A stretch of 64,000 nt of DNA from CBDCWQ01 sp965223435 (GCA_965223435.1 CBDCWQ010000021.1:62001-126000), one strand, 5' to 3'. Numbered from the stretch's first letter, positions 16,301 to 26,161 are shown. The notes: generated from the sequence alone by a model not told the origin. Translations and numbers: made by a program.

Positions 16301-17584
16301 GGGCCATGCGTCGGCAAAACGAATAAGGCCAAGGACCAGCCCCCCGGTGGCCTCGAGGTGATAGGATTTTTCTTGGAGCGGGCTCTCCTCGATGTACGGA
16401 TCCTTGAAGTTGTTCTTGAAATAGTGGGTTCCGTAGTAGTTTTTGCCTGCGAACGGCAAGTCTTTGGCAAAAACCAATAGGGTGTATTGGAGGCACTGCG
16501 CCAATCGCGTCCGATAGGTGGTCCCCAGATGGTCCGGGTCGACCGACAGCGCCAACCAACTGCAGTTGTCGATAGCAGAATGGGAACTCGGAGCGAAAAG
16601 TGGGAAGTCCGCCGAGGTCGTTTGGTCGAGCGTGCCCCCGGTGACAATGCGTCCGAGCGGTGCGTCTTTGAGCGCACTTTGGGATTCATGCAGATCATCC
16701 GACCATGTTTGGTCATCCCACAGGAGTTCAAAAATGCCTTTTTGGAGGCTGTCTCTCCACTCTTTGAGTTGGAAGGCCCACTTTGCACGGGCATCGGTGT
16801 CGTTCGGGCCCACTTTGTCTTGAACCGTGAGTGCGTAATTGAGCACCGCGAGGACGTCCAGGTTGTGCTCGGTCACCACGTTTTGGGCTGCGACCCGGCG
16901 TCTCAGGGCGGCCCAGTCTGATGGACGGACGGTGATGGTGCGGCCGTAGACTTTGGCGTTGGGCTCCGCGCCGGGCACGAGGCGGTAGGTCCGGATTTGG
17001 GGCCACTGGTCTTCTTCGCTGGGGAAGGCGTCATAGCCGATGGCGTCGAGGACATCGTAGTAGGCCCAACGTTCTTCCGAATCTTTGGGGTAGGCCGGGA
17101 GCGTGGGGTCAAGGCTCTGAGGCGAGCGGGCATGCACCAAGCCCGTGGTGGTCCATCCGGCGGTCACCAGGCTCATGCCGTCGCCCAACGCTCGGCGGTG
17201 CTCCAAAAGGCCCTCGATGCCATCGAGATAACACGATTTGAGTGCGTTCCGAGCTTGCTCAGACGGCACGTCTTGGGTGCGCTCGGCCACGAATACACCC
17301 AGTCCGTAAATGGCCCACGCGTTGGCCCCGGTCACGAGTCGCGCATCCTTCCACGTGTCGCCTTTTGTGTTTCGCGAAAAAGGCCAGCCCTTGAGGACTG
17401 TTTTGCAGGGTCCGGCGATGGAGCCAACCACATTCTTTGCGTATGAGGCGCCCATTCCGCACAGTTCTTGGCATGGCGCGCCATCCGATATTAGGAAGGT
17501 CCAAGTGTCAACGAGTTTTGCCGTGGCAGAAGTCCGTGGGCCGGTTTTCTCCATCGATCGCTCAACCTGGCCTCCCTCCCTCAC
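13322..17584 (-). CDS. Giant toroid-domain protein, N-terminally truncated, with ParB-like module
   Basis: A 1420-codon frame (GTG at 17584 directly after an in-frame stop, or ATG 17551). The toroid domain begins almost at the N-terminus: GWPFSRNT near 64, TGANAWAIYGLG near 80, NVVTEHNLDVL near 231, AIDNCSWLALSVD near 338, then the YHLEATGGLVLGL and SSQRIHNLSTRL blocks and FIDVDQE near 474. A Pro/Thr/Ser linker sits around 770-810. At about 1020-1125 is a module with YPKGVAEIPVGTIWRS, DNPISIHVPADDRLVLEG and GQTHVPVEFV that resembles ParB/sulfiredoxin folds. A roughly 290-residue beta-rich C-terminus follows. Unlike its paralogues it has no signal peptide and no N-terminal domain, so it may be a 5'-truncated copy. 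Function unknown; glycan processing is one possibility. Confidence 0.75.
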   Translation of the reverse strand: MREGGQVERSMEKTGPRTSATAKLVDTWTFLISDGAPCQELCGMGASYAKNVVGSIAGPCKTVLKGWPFSRNTKGDTWKDARLVTGANAWAIYGLGVFVAERTQDVPSEQARNALKSCYLDGIEGLLEHRRALGDGMSLVTAGWTTTGLVHARSPQSLDPTLPAYPKDSEERWAYYDVLDAIGYDAFPSEEDQWPQIRTYRLVPGAEPNAKVYGRTITVRPSDWAALRRRVAAQNVVTEHNLDVLAVLNYALTVQDKVGPNDTDARAKWAFQLKEWRDSLQKGIFELLWDDQTWSDDLHESQSALKDAPLGRIVTGGTLDQTTSADFPLFAPSSHSAIDNCSWLALSVDPDHLGTTYRTRLAQCLQYTLLVFAKDLPFAGKNYYGTHYFKNNFKDPYIEESPLQEKSYHLEATGGLVLGLIRFADAWPDHPRAEHFRREALRLWAGMQDFVTDWGFLYSSQRIHNLSTRLASSTAMIWFIDVDQELNPEGAHLQSTFEPGYAELDVPFEDVQAAILTLGDLMQAPETSTVPRDLVHQFGLTLVLRRGKLLSKFGQRIVTLMDDALQIPPGLLATSLVGINTAVYLGATGEVDVGLETILVGPEPPTSAIWNREGVIPSGAAVVQPAGSHFRPEREIRREVSMYAEGPVLDNPLANPSFAFDDDRIYFIDMNWFELESPLGQLGVLRPASDAFWPVFALKADRPRAEILNDFIRNHRLWKGLAPLAQNWSEPLRIAWLYLVELAIRGDFDRAAAERYGLRAIANSEDSTPNTTPPPDAHPTPSADGPSTPDTTPKSNNQGPKNPTPGELVYSGPDAAQAALRHGASWSDPLLQDLKWAPWLLDPSIEVPSMPEADKALQDFAHTLVSDHGQSLPELVPGKLEGSSNNLVLPAMPHHPTNQAAFQLYVRSLFASEFPQEEGWKAPVETVIDEWIAPNGIAIIRDYQIKVWHQDGHTSTARWEENAHHPNRILEWNQTLVKLVDDRAKPDLTPAGKPVWTTDAIVVQHFDAITHYFEQHQNETIQRIRETKTLTDERHYPKGVAEIPVGTIWRSAPIQIGGSDGRKTLFELVESLLNRGKDVDNPISIHVPADDRLVLEGRGHQVIAVFAGLGQTHVPVEFVDASGSRVQEGETSAPTWRDGQRSAPTNGPQTDKFKHTDAIPAPQNVSFGSNNWRNQPILHASYEASPFFDSLGFVASHNKKMIEGLSTGQRPERAVNANIVFFVKIPKNLIDPIKEEGLPIHALNNHEGQEPIPGRPLYFTAFQRWLNDDGELIDGRRSKVFEYTPVQKSTIHVSGELDVEKVDGAFRFKLTSSFVFNGKFFQKQYGVTPTRVSVYIYLADLKTKTPETFFVREYTTFDATARWNDDEWDQDTIEALLFGLTESNGIFITVRVHDDDTDDTIQGEDYRININPNFFSLKRE

Positions 17585-17999
17585 TCAGCACGCAAACGGG
17601 TTCAGATCAATGCAGGTGAGGTGGGTGGTGCTTTCGAAATGACTTTGTTCCTGAGTTTCGCATGAGCGGCGAGAACGCCGCAGATGTGAGTCTGATTTTG
17701 CCTCTGCGGGAGGAATGAGCCAACTGAGGCGCGGCAAGAAAGCAAAAGCGGTGTGTGTGATGAACCGTTCTTGCGACGGTCGGCCATAGCCCGCAAGAAA
17801 GTGAGACGAGCGCGATGGAGGCTTGAAGCCGCCGAGAAATTGTCGTCGGGGTTTTTCGCCTTAAGGGTGGACACAATAGGGTTGCTTCGGGGCAGTTTTG
17901 TCTGCCAGTCATATTGACATTAGAGGCCAGGGTGTATGGAGAAATCGGACCCGAAAAAACCTTGATCGCGTCAGTCTCGCGCTTCAGGAAGAGAGGACA
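17585..17999. other. Intergenic region between divergent giant genes
   Basis: About 400 bp between the divergent starts at 17584 (minus) and 18000 (plus), which must hold the plus-strand promoter. It contains a perfect 8-bp inverted repeat, TTCTTGCG at 17768-17775 and CGCAAGAA at 17792-17799, with a 16-base spacer, which could be an operator or a small hairpin. No gene could be supported. Confidence 0.45.
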
Positions 18000-20900
18000 A
18001 TGATGTTGCGCTGGACAAACTGGATGAGGGGAAGGGCGAACTGGCTCGCTACGAGAAATCGGCTATCGCGGCGTGTTCTGGGGTCCATGGCCTGGTTTTT
18101 TGGGCTCCTGTCTGGGTTGATGGCATGCAGCGATTCGTTCGATAGCGCGCAACCGGGGCTCACGCCGAGAGGATCGGCCTCAGCTGGGCTCACTGTGGGT
18201 TGGACGTTGGTCCTTGGCCAGCGGTCCGAACTTTTAGAAGAGCTTTCGGGAAAACAGTGGGTGGCTTTTGAAATTGACCCAGTCTCAAGCCCCCTGGGTG
18301 GGCAACGGACGTTCCAGTATGAGAGGAGCTCGGAGATTGCCGTGGGGCGAACGTACTGGGTCTACGTTGCACCCGCTGGGTCAACAACCCCATTGGACTC
18401 GGTTTTTCCACCAGACCTTGGATTGGGCGTGGAGGCCTCCGGACGGTTCGGGACCGTTGAGAAAAAAGCGCCGGCGTCTTCGATGGCGCCCGTTCGTGTT
18501 TTTCGCTGGGATGCGGCCTCGCAGCAGAAGTTGGCGGTCTCAGGTGACGACCTGGTCGAACCGGGGAACGTGTACTGGCTCGAGGGAGTACACCGTGCGC
18601 TCGGCATCGCCGACTACGATGTTGCCGGCAGCGGCGGGGCAGGAGCCCTCGGGCCGGTCTACGAACGCGCTTTGAGTCCCAAGCCATCTCGCCCACCGGG
18701 GTCGATTGTGGGGTGGGCTGATGAAGAACAGGCGATCCTCCAGTGGGTTGCTCCGAAACTTCTTGAAGATGGAACCCCTATGCCAGCCGGCGTGCACCCC
18801 CGCTATGTGGTGATTCGAGAAAGAGGTGAAGGGGGGTCACCGAAACGGGCCGAGGTGAATGAGACGCGGTACCAGGTTAGGCTTCCCGAGGACGGAAGCA
18901 GCGTCACCTTTCATGTGGTTGCTATTCTTCCAGGTGAGGAGGGGCCCCTCGAATCGGACCGCTCGAGTCGGGTTGTGTTGCGCAAAGCAAAAACTGTGGC
19001 CGGAGCGGTCCCCGGCATATTCGAGATGCCGAGCCGGGTCACCTCCCCCGGGTTGACGGCGGCGCTTCCAGCCCTGGCTGTGAGCAAGGGCGAAGACGGG
19101 GCGCGAACCCACATGGTGTACGTGGCGCGGGGCGATGGTGAGAAACAAGGCGATCGGATTCAGTACGTCTTGAGTGACCGACTGGCGAAGAAGGACTCCT
19201 GGAGTGCCCCGGTCTCTCTTTTCTTGGCCGCCGCTGACGTGCGCATTGGCGAACTCGCCATTGCCGCGAATGCGGGGCAGGTCTTGATCGCGTGGCTCCA
19301 GATCGCTCCGTTGGCGGGGGAGGAGACGGGCGGCTCGAGTAGTCTCTATGTGGTGAAAAGCACTGACAATGGGAAGCACTTTACATCTGTCGAAGGCCCC
19401 GTTCGCTCAAACACCCGGTGGAAGCGCAGTATTGGGCTTGGCATCGATCACCTGGGGCACAGCCACTTGGTTTGGGGAGAAGACAGTCAGGCGCTGTACT
19501 TGAAGGACCTTCAAGGCCCGCCCGAGAACGTGTTCGACGAATCCAAGCGTAGGATCAACGATGACGTCGTTCGCTACAGCCGTATGGATGGGGCCAAGGA
19601 CTGCGAACATATCTGCGGTTGCCCGGTCGAAGAATCCTACTCGCTGGCGCTGGAGCCCGATCCGAAAAACGGAGGGGAGCCCTTTGGCGTGTATCTGCAG
19701 AGGGTCGAGCGCAACTATGTTGAGAATCCGTCGCTTCACGTGGGCGACGACAGGGTGACCATTGTGGTTCGCCAGACCCGAAGTTTCGACAATCTTCCAG
19801 TGAAAAACGAGAACTGGACGGGTGACTTTGGCCCCTACGTTCCATCTCCACAAAAGAAGACAGATCCACAAACAGGTCTCCGCGTATGGTGCCCGCCCAT
19901 CGACGCCATCGCCCGTCAGCGCGGCTTTCGTCACGCTTGGAAAAAAGATCCCTACGCCTGTGCGCCATTCAATGGGGTACAAGCTCACGAGCGTGATGGA
20001 TACATGAATCTTCACCGCGGCAGCTGGGACGAAAAGGACCGTATCAAGATAGCCTCCCGTCCCCTTGTTTCGGGTGTTTGGTCCGAGCTTCGCACCGAGC
20101 AGACGCTTGTTCCCAAGGTGGTGGGGGATTTCGTGAAGCTTGTGGAAGAATCGCGTCCGGTCGAAAGGGGTTGGGCGCAAGGCGCATGGATTGACGATAC
20201 GCTCCAAAAGTGGAGGATTCGCACGCTCGACGTGTTCGAGGGTGAGCGAGGTGAGGCGAAACGATGCGGCCAAGCCAATGGGTTGGCCAAGGGTGCGGCA
20301 GGCCCCGCCTACCCCAAGGTGACCAGCGGCCCCGATGGTCACTGGGTGGTTGTTTACGAGAAGGGTGAATCATCGAACCCGAACGACCCGGGGGGCAATC
20401 CCATTTATGCGCTGCGTTCCTCCGACGAAGGCCTCAGTTGGTCGCCACCGAGCTTGATTGCTACGGGCTATGTACCCGACGCGGCCGTGGATACGAAAGG
20501 AAGACTGACAGCCGCGTTCTACTCAGTCTCCGACGCTCAACAAGGCGCGATTCATGTGGTTCGTGTGGATGGGCCTGAAAATACGAGAGGGCCGGCGACC
20601 GTCAGCCAACCATCGCCCGCGCCGGTCCATTGGAAGACCCATGGTGCAGAGGCCGACGGCCTCAGAGGTGTGCCCAAGGTGGTCAGCTATGAAGATCTCT
20701 CGATTGTCGCCTGGGTTCAAGCTTCGAAGTCCGCGGGCGGTCAAGATCATATTGTGACCACTCGGGCTGCGAGTTCGAGAAGCAAATCCTCGCGTCTGGC
20801 ACTGACCGCGCCGGCCCACGTTGTGGCAAACCAAGCCGCTGAGGCCAAACTCGAGTGCCTGGACAACTACCATCTGTTGTCGGGAGACTGTGTGCCCGAC

Positions 20901-23900
20901 ACCCTTTCGCCATTGGCTTCGGTTGCGCCACTACGAGCAGGGGCGGCAAGCCAGTCGGTGTGGGTGACCTTTTCAGAAGCAGGGTCGCTGACGCCGGCGG
21001 CCTTTGAGGCACTCCAGGTCGGCGCTGCTGAAGTGGACCTATCGTTTGGGCCAACGCCAGAATCCACTCTAAGTCCGGAAAAACAAGTCGATGCCCCCAG
21101 CACGCGCGGCAACTATCTTCGGGCTCTGCGTCTTCGTGACACCCTGTACAGCACCGACCTCGGCGCCCAACTTGAGTACGAAGGCGACGTCACTCAATCC
21201 GATTCTTCGCACCTGGCTCAGTTTGATCGGGTCTGGGTCTACACGCAAGGCATTGCCCTCGCGCAGTATGCGCGTCAGGGCAGCCCAAGGGCAAACGCTC
21301 TGGCGCATTTTATCTGTCGCAACGCCGAGCGAAGCACGGACAACGATCAGCCGGTCATCTTTGGGTGGCCCTTTTCGTGGAATACAAACTCCGACGACTG
21401 GGCCGACGCTCGACTGGTGACCGGCGCCAACGCTTGGGCGGTTCATGGATTGGGCGCGTATGTGACGACTCCAGCCTTTCTCAGCACCACGAGGGGCATG
21501 GAACAGAAAATGATCCTGGACTGCTATCTCGAGGCGCTTCGAGGCTTGATGGCGCACCGGCGGAGCGGGCTCATGACGGCCGGGCGAACCACCCGCGGCC
21601 TTCAAGAGGCCCGGGCGCCCCATCGGCTCGGGCTGGAAGATGACCCCCAAGTGAGCTGGGACTATTACGATATTCTTGACGCCATCGGCTACGAGACCTT
21701 CGATGAACAGAACCCACCCACCATTCAGCGATTCCGTCGGGACGGTGACCATCTTAGACCTCTAGGCCGGCATTCCTTGACCCAAGCTGAGTTTCAAACG
21801 CTCAAGGAGACGTCCCATGCGGACAATGTCGTGACCGAGCACAACCTGGACCAGCTCAGTGTCCTCAATCATGCGCTCAAACATTGGCAAGATCTGTCCA
21901 AGCATATGGCACCGGCAGACCGTGTGTTCGGAGCAGAACTCATTTCCTGGCGTGATGAGCTTCGCGATGCCATCTTTGAAAAACTCTGGGATCCCCAAGA
22001 AGGGCGATTTATCACCGGGGGCACTTTTTCAGGCAATGACTTCCGCCCCCATTCGCAAACCGCGATTGACAATTGTAGCTGGCTGGCCCTTTCGGTGGAC
22101 TACGAAACGCTGGACGTCCGATCACGGAACAAGCTGTCGGCTTGCTTGGATTACACCATTGGGGCTTTTGTGAAGCCTCTGCCATTCAACGGGCGCTCCT
22201 ATCTTGGCGCCCACTATTTCCCCAATAGCTTTTCCGACCCGTACATCGACCCCAGTGACGAACAAGAAGAGCTCTACCATCTGGAGGCAACCACCGGTCT
22301 CATACTAGGACTGCGGCGCTTCGTCGATGCGAACCCACTCAGGCCAGAAGCGAAGCGGTTTCGCGATACCGCGGACACACTTTGGCGGGAAATGCAGAAG
22401 TTTGTGCGGGACAACGGTTTTCCGTACTCAAGCCGTCGCATACAGGACCTGATGACCCTGCTCGAGTCGAGCACGGCCGTTATCTGGTTCATCGACGTCT
22501 ACGACTATTACACCAGCCGCGATCAAGATCTGGACCGCCCCCTCCAAAACTACGCCCGCGGCGTCGATCTGGAAAAGCAGAGACAGACCGTAAACGACGC
22601 TTGGGAGACGCTGCTCGAACGGGGAGGCCTTGGCGGACCTCGACCTCGGTTTAGGCCTCACTTTATGGCGATAGACGAAAGTGGTCGAGCCGCCCCCGAC
22701 TGGGGTGTCTACGACGGTGAAGGCCCGCTGGAGAACTACCGGATTCGCCGGCGTGTCCAAGAAAATGCATTGGACGGCACAAGCCGTGTGCAGACTACGA
22801 GGATCCACGTCGCGGACGGAGGCGGCCCGTCGCCCATCACCGAAGTGGCCGACGTACCGGTCAACATCACTTCACTGAGCGTCGATATGAAGGCCAAAAA
22901 GATCTATCCACCCTCGGACGATTTGCGCGCTTTCATCAACCCGTGGGGCTTGTTCAATGAGGTTGAGTACACCTTCTCCGGCCGCGTCGATGTGACGGGA
23001 CTTAGGGGGGCCTACCACGTGATGTTGTCCATGCGCGTTGAACACACAGAGTGGTTCGTTGGAGAAACGGATTTTGACGGTGTCACCGGTGAATTTTCTT
23101 TCTCTTTCAAGAAAGGCGCCCACGGGTTCCCAGAACTGGGCCGTGTGGATTGGACGGCCCCCGTGCCGCGTCCTGCCGGTACACCGATCGCCCGCCTTAT
23201 TTCTCGCGAACGCCCCGGGGATTTCGCCATCTCGGTTCCCTCGATGCTCACGGACCCTCAAAACCCCAGGCGCCCTTCGCCCGACGTCCTGGGCGCGGGC
23301 TTTTGGTGGTTTAGGCCTCGCTCTGGCTTCCGGACCTATGCGTATGAGGTCATTGATCGTTCTCAGGAGCCCCCGGTCGTCGTGGACTCATTGTGGCGGT
23401 ACCGACAGCCGACCCGTTTCTCTTCTGACATCACCATCAATACGCGCCAGGGTTTTGGGGCTATGGGCCGGATCACGTTTGTCGAAGAACAAGCGTGGGC
23501 GGTTCTTGCGGCTTCCACCCGGGTTCCTGAGTACGACCCCGATTACGCTGCTCGGGTACCCATTCTCGAACCCTGGGTCGATGGACTGCTGTCGCTGCTA
23601 GAGCGAAATGCGCTGGAGGCGAGGCAGTTTCCCTTCGTCGTGTCACCGCAGGGACACGCGCCCATAAACTACTACCACACCGGCTCGCAGTTGTTGGCCA
23701 TCTACGCGATCGCGCGCTATCTGAAGCAATTTGATCCTGAGGGTGGACGTTTTCCAGGCGTCGTAAGCAGCCTGGTCAATGTTTTGCGAATGATGTGGGG
23801 AACCTTGAGCCCGGAAGGGTTCAGTACTGGCCCACTCCTGAGCGGCTTGGGCTATCCGAAAACCCTCAAGCAAGCGATGGCGGATCCGGACCACTGGACG

Positions 23901-25703
23901 CGCACATTTGAAACGCAAGAACCGGCGACCCTCTCCCCCGTGATGTCTATCAAAGACCAGTTCTATGCGGCTGTCGCGCTTCTGGCGGTGCTCAACCTTC
24001 CGAGCCTGGCAGAAGCGGACACAGAGTTCCTCGCTGTTTTCTATCAGCGGATTTATTCTGCGATGGATGACTTCTTTGAAGATTCGAACGACGATAGCCA
24101 GCAACCCCTTGCGCTGCTCCGCGCATTCGAGGATGGAACAGTGGCCCCATGGGATGGTGTGGGCAGCAGGGTCGAGGCCGCCGCCCTGGCTGCATGGTTT
24201 TTGCGAACCACCTCCCGAAGCGATTCCCGCTTCCGGAGGTCGTTGGAAAACATGCTTACGTTATGGCCGCTGAGCCCGACACCGACGCCAGGCATTCGAC
24301 AAGATTTGAGCGAACCAATGTTTCTGTCGATCCTCGTCCTTCGAGGGATGGCCAGCATCGATCCTCGGTTCAGTGAGCTCGCGTGGCTCGAATTTGACCG
24401 CCTCAACCAGACGCCAGCGAAGACGGTGGCCGAACTTGCAAAGCTTCAGATTTTGGAGAACCCCGCAGGGTTGTTTCAGGTCGGCGCCCTGCCCATGTTT
24501 TCTGCGGCAGGTTCACCGCCTCCTGCCCACAGTCCCGCCGTTGCCCGTGATCGTCTCGGCCGGCGGTATTTGGATACTCTCGGAGCTCTCCTCATGTCAG
24601 ACTTTCGATCGAGTACTTTTGACACGCTGCTTCATCGGATGGTGCAGCTCCGCTTTGCGTACCTCGAGTACCTCAAAGGAACACCAAGTTATCGCTGGCC
24701 GGCGGCTTTTGCCGGCGTTCTCTACGAGGACCAGCTCTTGGAATCCATTGACCAGCTTAGTCACTGGTGCAATGGTTCCGCGGCGTTTTACCATGAAAAC
24801 GCGAGCGCACTTTTGGGTGTGGCGTGCGAAGATGTGGAGCAGGCCTTCCGCGTGTTGTTGCAACGCCGCGTGGGCGCCGGCAGCCCAGTGGAATTGGCGC
24901 TTGAGATGGATCGTCAAGACGACGACTTCGAACTCCTCGCCCTGGGCCAGATCATGGGGGACTCGGTTTCGGAAGATGGGGAAGAACAGGGGCGTTTCGG
25001 AAACCTGGATGGGTTACTCGGGGTGCATGCGGATACGTCATACGCTCATTTGGTCCCCATCGAGGCACAAACCTGGGCGGAAGGACGTATTGATGCGATT
25101 CGAGTCGAACTGCGGGCCCGGTGGAACGATGCGATTCGCCTCGCTGTTCAGGCGGATCACGTCGACTACAACGTCGATGGCATCGATGTCGCCTCGGCTC
25201 AGAACCCGGCGTCACCGTACTATTGGCGTCGAGAGGCGATTGAGTACAGGATCCTGGCGGAAAATCCGGCATTCGAGGTCGCGTCCACCGCGGTCCTAGG
25301 ATTGGCAACGCGGGGCACAGAAGATACGGACCTGATGGAAAATGTTCGCGAGCTCCGGCGTTTCATCAACCAGTACTACGGAGGTGATTTGACGGCGTCT
25401 GCGTTTCGATCTGGTCTAAGTGCAGTGGCTGTTTACTCGATGGTCCGCAGCGGTCGAGTCACACAAAGCGTGTTTGAGCAAATGGCGCGCGGCGCCCAAT
25501 TGTCTCAAGAGGAGACAGCGAAAATTCAGGCGCGCCTCACGTTTGTCCCTAGCATTGAGCGTACGGAGGGGGCTTCGATGGGGGTGGATACTTTTCTGCT
25601 TCACGCGCAGCAGGCGGAGTTGGGTGAGGCTTTGGAGACTACTCAGCATATTTTCCCTGGAGGGTTTCCAAAAGTGGATGGTCCTCCAATAATTATCTGG
25701 TGA
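18000..25703 (+). CDS. Giant lipoprotein: Asp-box propeller plus toroid domains
   Basis: 2567 residues from ATG 18000, which has a purine-rich Shine-Dalgarno (GGAAGAGAGG) just upstream. A lipoprotein signal ends in LLSGLMAC. The N-terminal third is strand-rich, with Asp-box motifs STDNGKHF (about 454) and SSDEGLSW (about 808) as in sialidase-type propellers, and a small Cys cluster (DCEHICGCPVEESYS, about 540). The toroid domain follows: GWPFSWNT (about 1122), TGANAWAVHGLG, NVVTEHNLD (about 1276), AIDNCSWLALSVDY (about 1355), YHLEATTGLILGL and FIDVYD (about 1496). A beta-rich spacer then leads to a second long all-helical region (about 1840-2550), perhaps another toroid. The protein has no ParB-like module, unlike two paralogues. 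It is predicted to be surface- or periplasm-exposed and to bind or process polysaccharide; no catalytic residue is proven. Confidence 0.85.
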   Translation: MMLRWTNWMRGRANWLATRNRLSRRVLGSMAWFFGLLSGLMACSDSFDSAQPGLTPRGSASAGLTVGWTLVLGQRSELLEELSGKQWVAFEIDPVSSPLGGQRTFQYERSSEIAVGRTYWVYVAPAGSTTPLDSVFPPDLGLGVEASGRFGTVEKKAPASSMAPVRVFRWDAASQQKLAVSGDDLVEPGNVYWLEGVHRALGIADYDVAGSGGAGALGPVYERALSPKPSRPPGSIVGWADEEQAILQWVAPKLLEDGTPMPAGVHPRYVVIRERGEGGSPKRAEVNETRYQVRLPEDGSSVTFHVVAILPGEEGPLESDRSSRVVLRKAKTVAGAVPGIFEMPSRVTSPGLTAALPALAVSKGEDGARTHMVYVARGDGEKQGDRIQYVLSDRLAKKDSWSAPVSLFLAAADVRIGELAIAANAGQVLIAWLQIAPLAGEETGGSSSLYVVKSTDNGKHFTSVEGPVRSNTRWKRSIGLGIDHLGHSHLVWGEDSQALYLKDLQGPPENVFDESKRRINDDVVRYSRMDGAKDCEHICGCPVEESYSLALEPDPKNGGEPFGVYLQRVERNYVENPSLHVGDDRVTIVVRQTRSFDNLPVKNENWTGDFGPYVPSPQKKTDPQTGLRVWCPPIDAIARQRGFRHAWKKDPYACAPFNGVQAHERDGYMNLHRGSWDEKDRIKIASRPLVSGVWSELRTEQTLVPKVVGDFVKLVEESRPVERGWAQGAWIDDTLQKWRIRTLDVFEGERGEAKRCGQANGLAKGAAGPAYPKVTSGPDGHWVVVYEKGESSNPNDPGGNPIYALRSSDEGLSWSPPSLIATGYVPDAAVDTKGRLTAAFYSVSDAQQGAIHVVRVDGPENTRGPATVSQPSPAPVHWKTHGAEADGLRGVPKVVSYEDLSIVAWVQASKSAGGQDHIVTTRAASSRSKSSRLALTAPAHVVANQAAEAKLECLDNYHLLSGDCVPDTLSPLASVAPLRAGAASQSVWVTFSEAGSLTPAAFEALQVGAAEVDLSFGPTPESTLSPEKQVDAPSTRGNYLRALRLRDTLYSTDLGAQLEYEGDVTQSDSSHLAQFDRVWVYTQGIALAQYARQGSPRANALAHFICRNAERSTDNDQPVIFGWPFSWNTNSDDWADARLVTGANAWAVHGLGAYVTTPAFLSTTRGMEQKMILDCYLEALRGLMAHRRSGLMTAGRTTRGLQEARAPHRLGLEDDPQVSWDYYDILDAIGYETFDEQNPPTIQRFRRDGDHLRPLGRHSLTQAEFQTLKETSHADNVVTEHNLDQLSVLNHALKHWQDLSKHMAPADRVFGAELISWRDELRDAIFEKLWDPQEGRFITGGTFSGNDFRPHSQTAIDNCSWLALSVDYETLDVRSRNKLSACLDYTIGAFVKPLPFNGRSYLGAHYFPNSFSDPYIDPSDEQEELYHLEATTGLILGLRRFVDANPLRPEAKRFRDTADTLWREMQKFVRDNGFPYSSRRIQDLMTLLESSTAVIWFIDVYDYYTSRDQDLDRPLQNYARGVDLEKQRQTVNDAWETLLERGGLGGPRPRFRPHFMAIDESGRAAPDWGVYDGEGPLENYRIRRRVQENALDGTSRVQTTRIHVADGGGPSPITEVADVPVNITSLSVDMKAKKIYPPSDDLRAFINPWGLFNEVEYTFSGRVDVTGLRGAYHVMLSMRVEHTEWFVGETDFDGVTGEFSFSFKKGAHGFPELGRVDWTAPVPRPAGTPIARLISRERPGDFAISVPSMLTDPQNPRRPSPDVLGAGFWWFRPRSGFRTYAYEVIDRSQEPPVVVDSLWRYRQPTRFSSDITINTRQGFGAMGRITFVEEQAWAVLAASTRVPEYDPDYAARVPILEPWVDGLLSLLERNALEARQFPFVVSPQGHAPINYYHTGSQLLAIYAIARYLKQFDPEGGRFPGVVSSLVNVLRMMWGTLSPEGFSTGPLLSGLGYPKTLKQAMADPDHWTRTFETQEPATLSPVMSIKDQFYAAVALLAVLNLPSLAEADTEFLAVFYQRIYSAMDDFFEDSNDDSQQPLALLRAFEDGTVAPWDGVGSRVEAAALAAWFLRTTSRSDSRFRRSLENMLTLWPLSPTPTPGIRQDLSEPMFLSILVLRGMASIDPRFSELAWLEFDRLNQTPAKTVAELAKLQILENPAGLFQVGALPMFSAAGSPPPAHSPAVARDRLGRRYLDTLGALLMSDFRSSTFDTLLHRMVQLRFAYLEYLKGTPSYRWPAAFAGVLYEDQLLESIDQLSHWCNGSAAFYHENASALLGVACEDVEQAFRVLLQRRVGAGSPVELALEMDRQDDDFELLALGQIMGDSVSEDGEEQGRFGNLDGLLGVHADTSYAHLVPIEAQTWAEGRIDAIRVELRARWNDAIRLAVQADHVDYNVDGIDVASAQNPASPYYWRREAIEYRILAENPAFEVASTAVLGLATRGTEDTDLMENVRELRRFINQYYGGDLTASAFRSGLSAVAVYSMVRSGRVTQSVFEQMARGAQLSQEETAKIQARLTFVPSIERTEGASMGVDTFLLHAQQAELGEALETTQHIFPGGFPKVDGPPIIIW

Positions 25704-25897
25704 TTGAAGCCACAGCTTTGTTCGATACGTTTCGGTTTCGGAGCCCCTCAAATTCGCCGCGTTGGGCGCTCTCAAAAAAGCTCGTGGCATGCAACCGTTT
25801 CACAATACTCTTTTGTGGCCCGTGTAGGTCTATCTTGAGTTGTTGGGGTCGGGAGGTCTTGTGCAAGTCCAACGTCCGTATCCTAGTAAGGAAATAG
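25693..25897 (-). pseudogene. Relic of the C-terminus of a giant toroid-domain protein
   Basis: The minus-strand frame encodes DLHKTSRPQQLKIDLHGPQK, then SIVKRLHATSFFESAQRGEFE. This matches the C-terminus of the 29996 gene (DVHKTSLPQELQIDLHGAQK, SVVKRLGTKRFLENIQSGEFE). The DNA itself is still clearly alike (compare 25747-25880 with 30121-30250), so the loss is fairly recent. Only this tail remains; it overlaps the end of the 18000 gene by a few bases on the other strand. Confidence 0.85.
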
Positions 25898-26161
25898 ACC
25901 GCCCACCCCGGCAGCGGGAGACCATCGATTCTCGGACTCAAGCTCATGCAAGCGCTTGGCGTTGCTCACTTCAACTACGTTGTACTCTTGTCGCCACTGG
26001 TCAATCGAGCAAGCAGGTGTCCCCGGTCGAGTTGGCGGCAAAACTACGCAAGTCCCAATTGCTCTTGGTGTGCGCCGTCACATGGTTGGCAATAGTACTC
26101 CATTTTACTTCTGTTCCCGGTTCGTCGCCTACCGGATCCCATCTTGCACTTCTAGCGCTCC
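25898..26161. other. Gene-free stretch upstream of the lectin-like lipoprotein
   Basis: About 260 bp with short frames only. It presumably holds the promoter for the gene at 26162. Nothing else could be supported. Confidence 0.4.

Noticed and set aside
17602..17912. Minus-strand frames of about 90-100 codons between the divergent giant genes
   Set aside because: Arg/His/Ser-rich, no start signal or homology; they do not supply the missing N-terminus of the 13322 protein.
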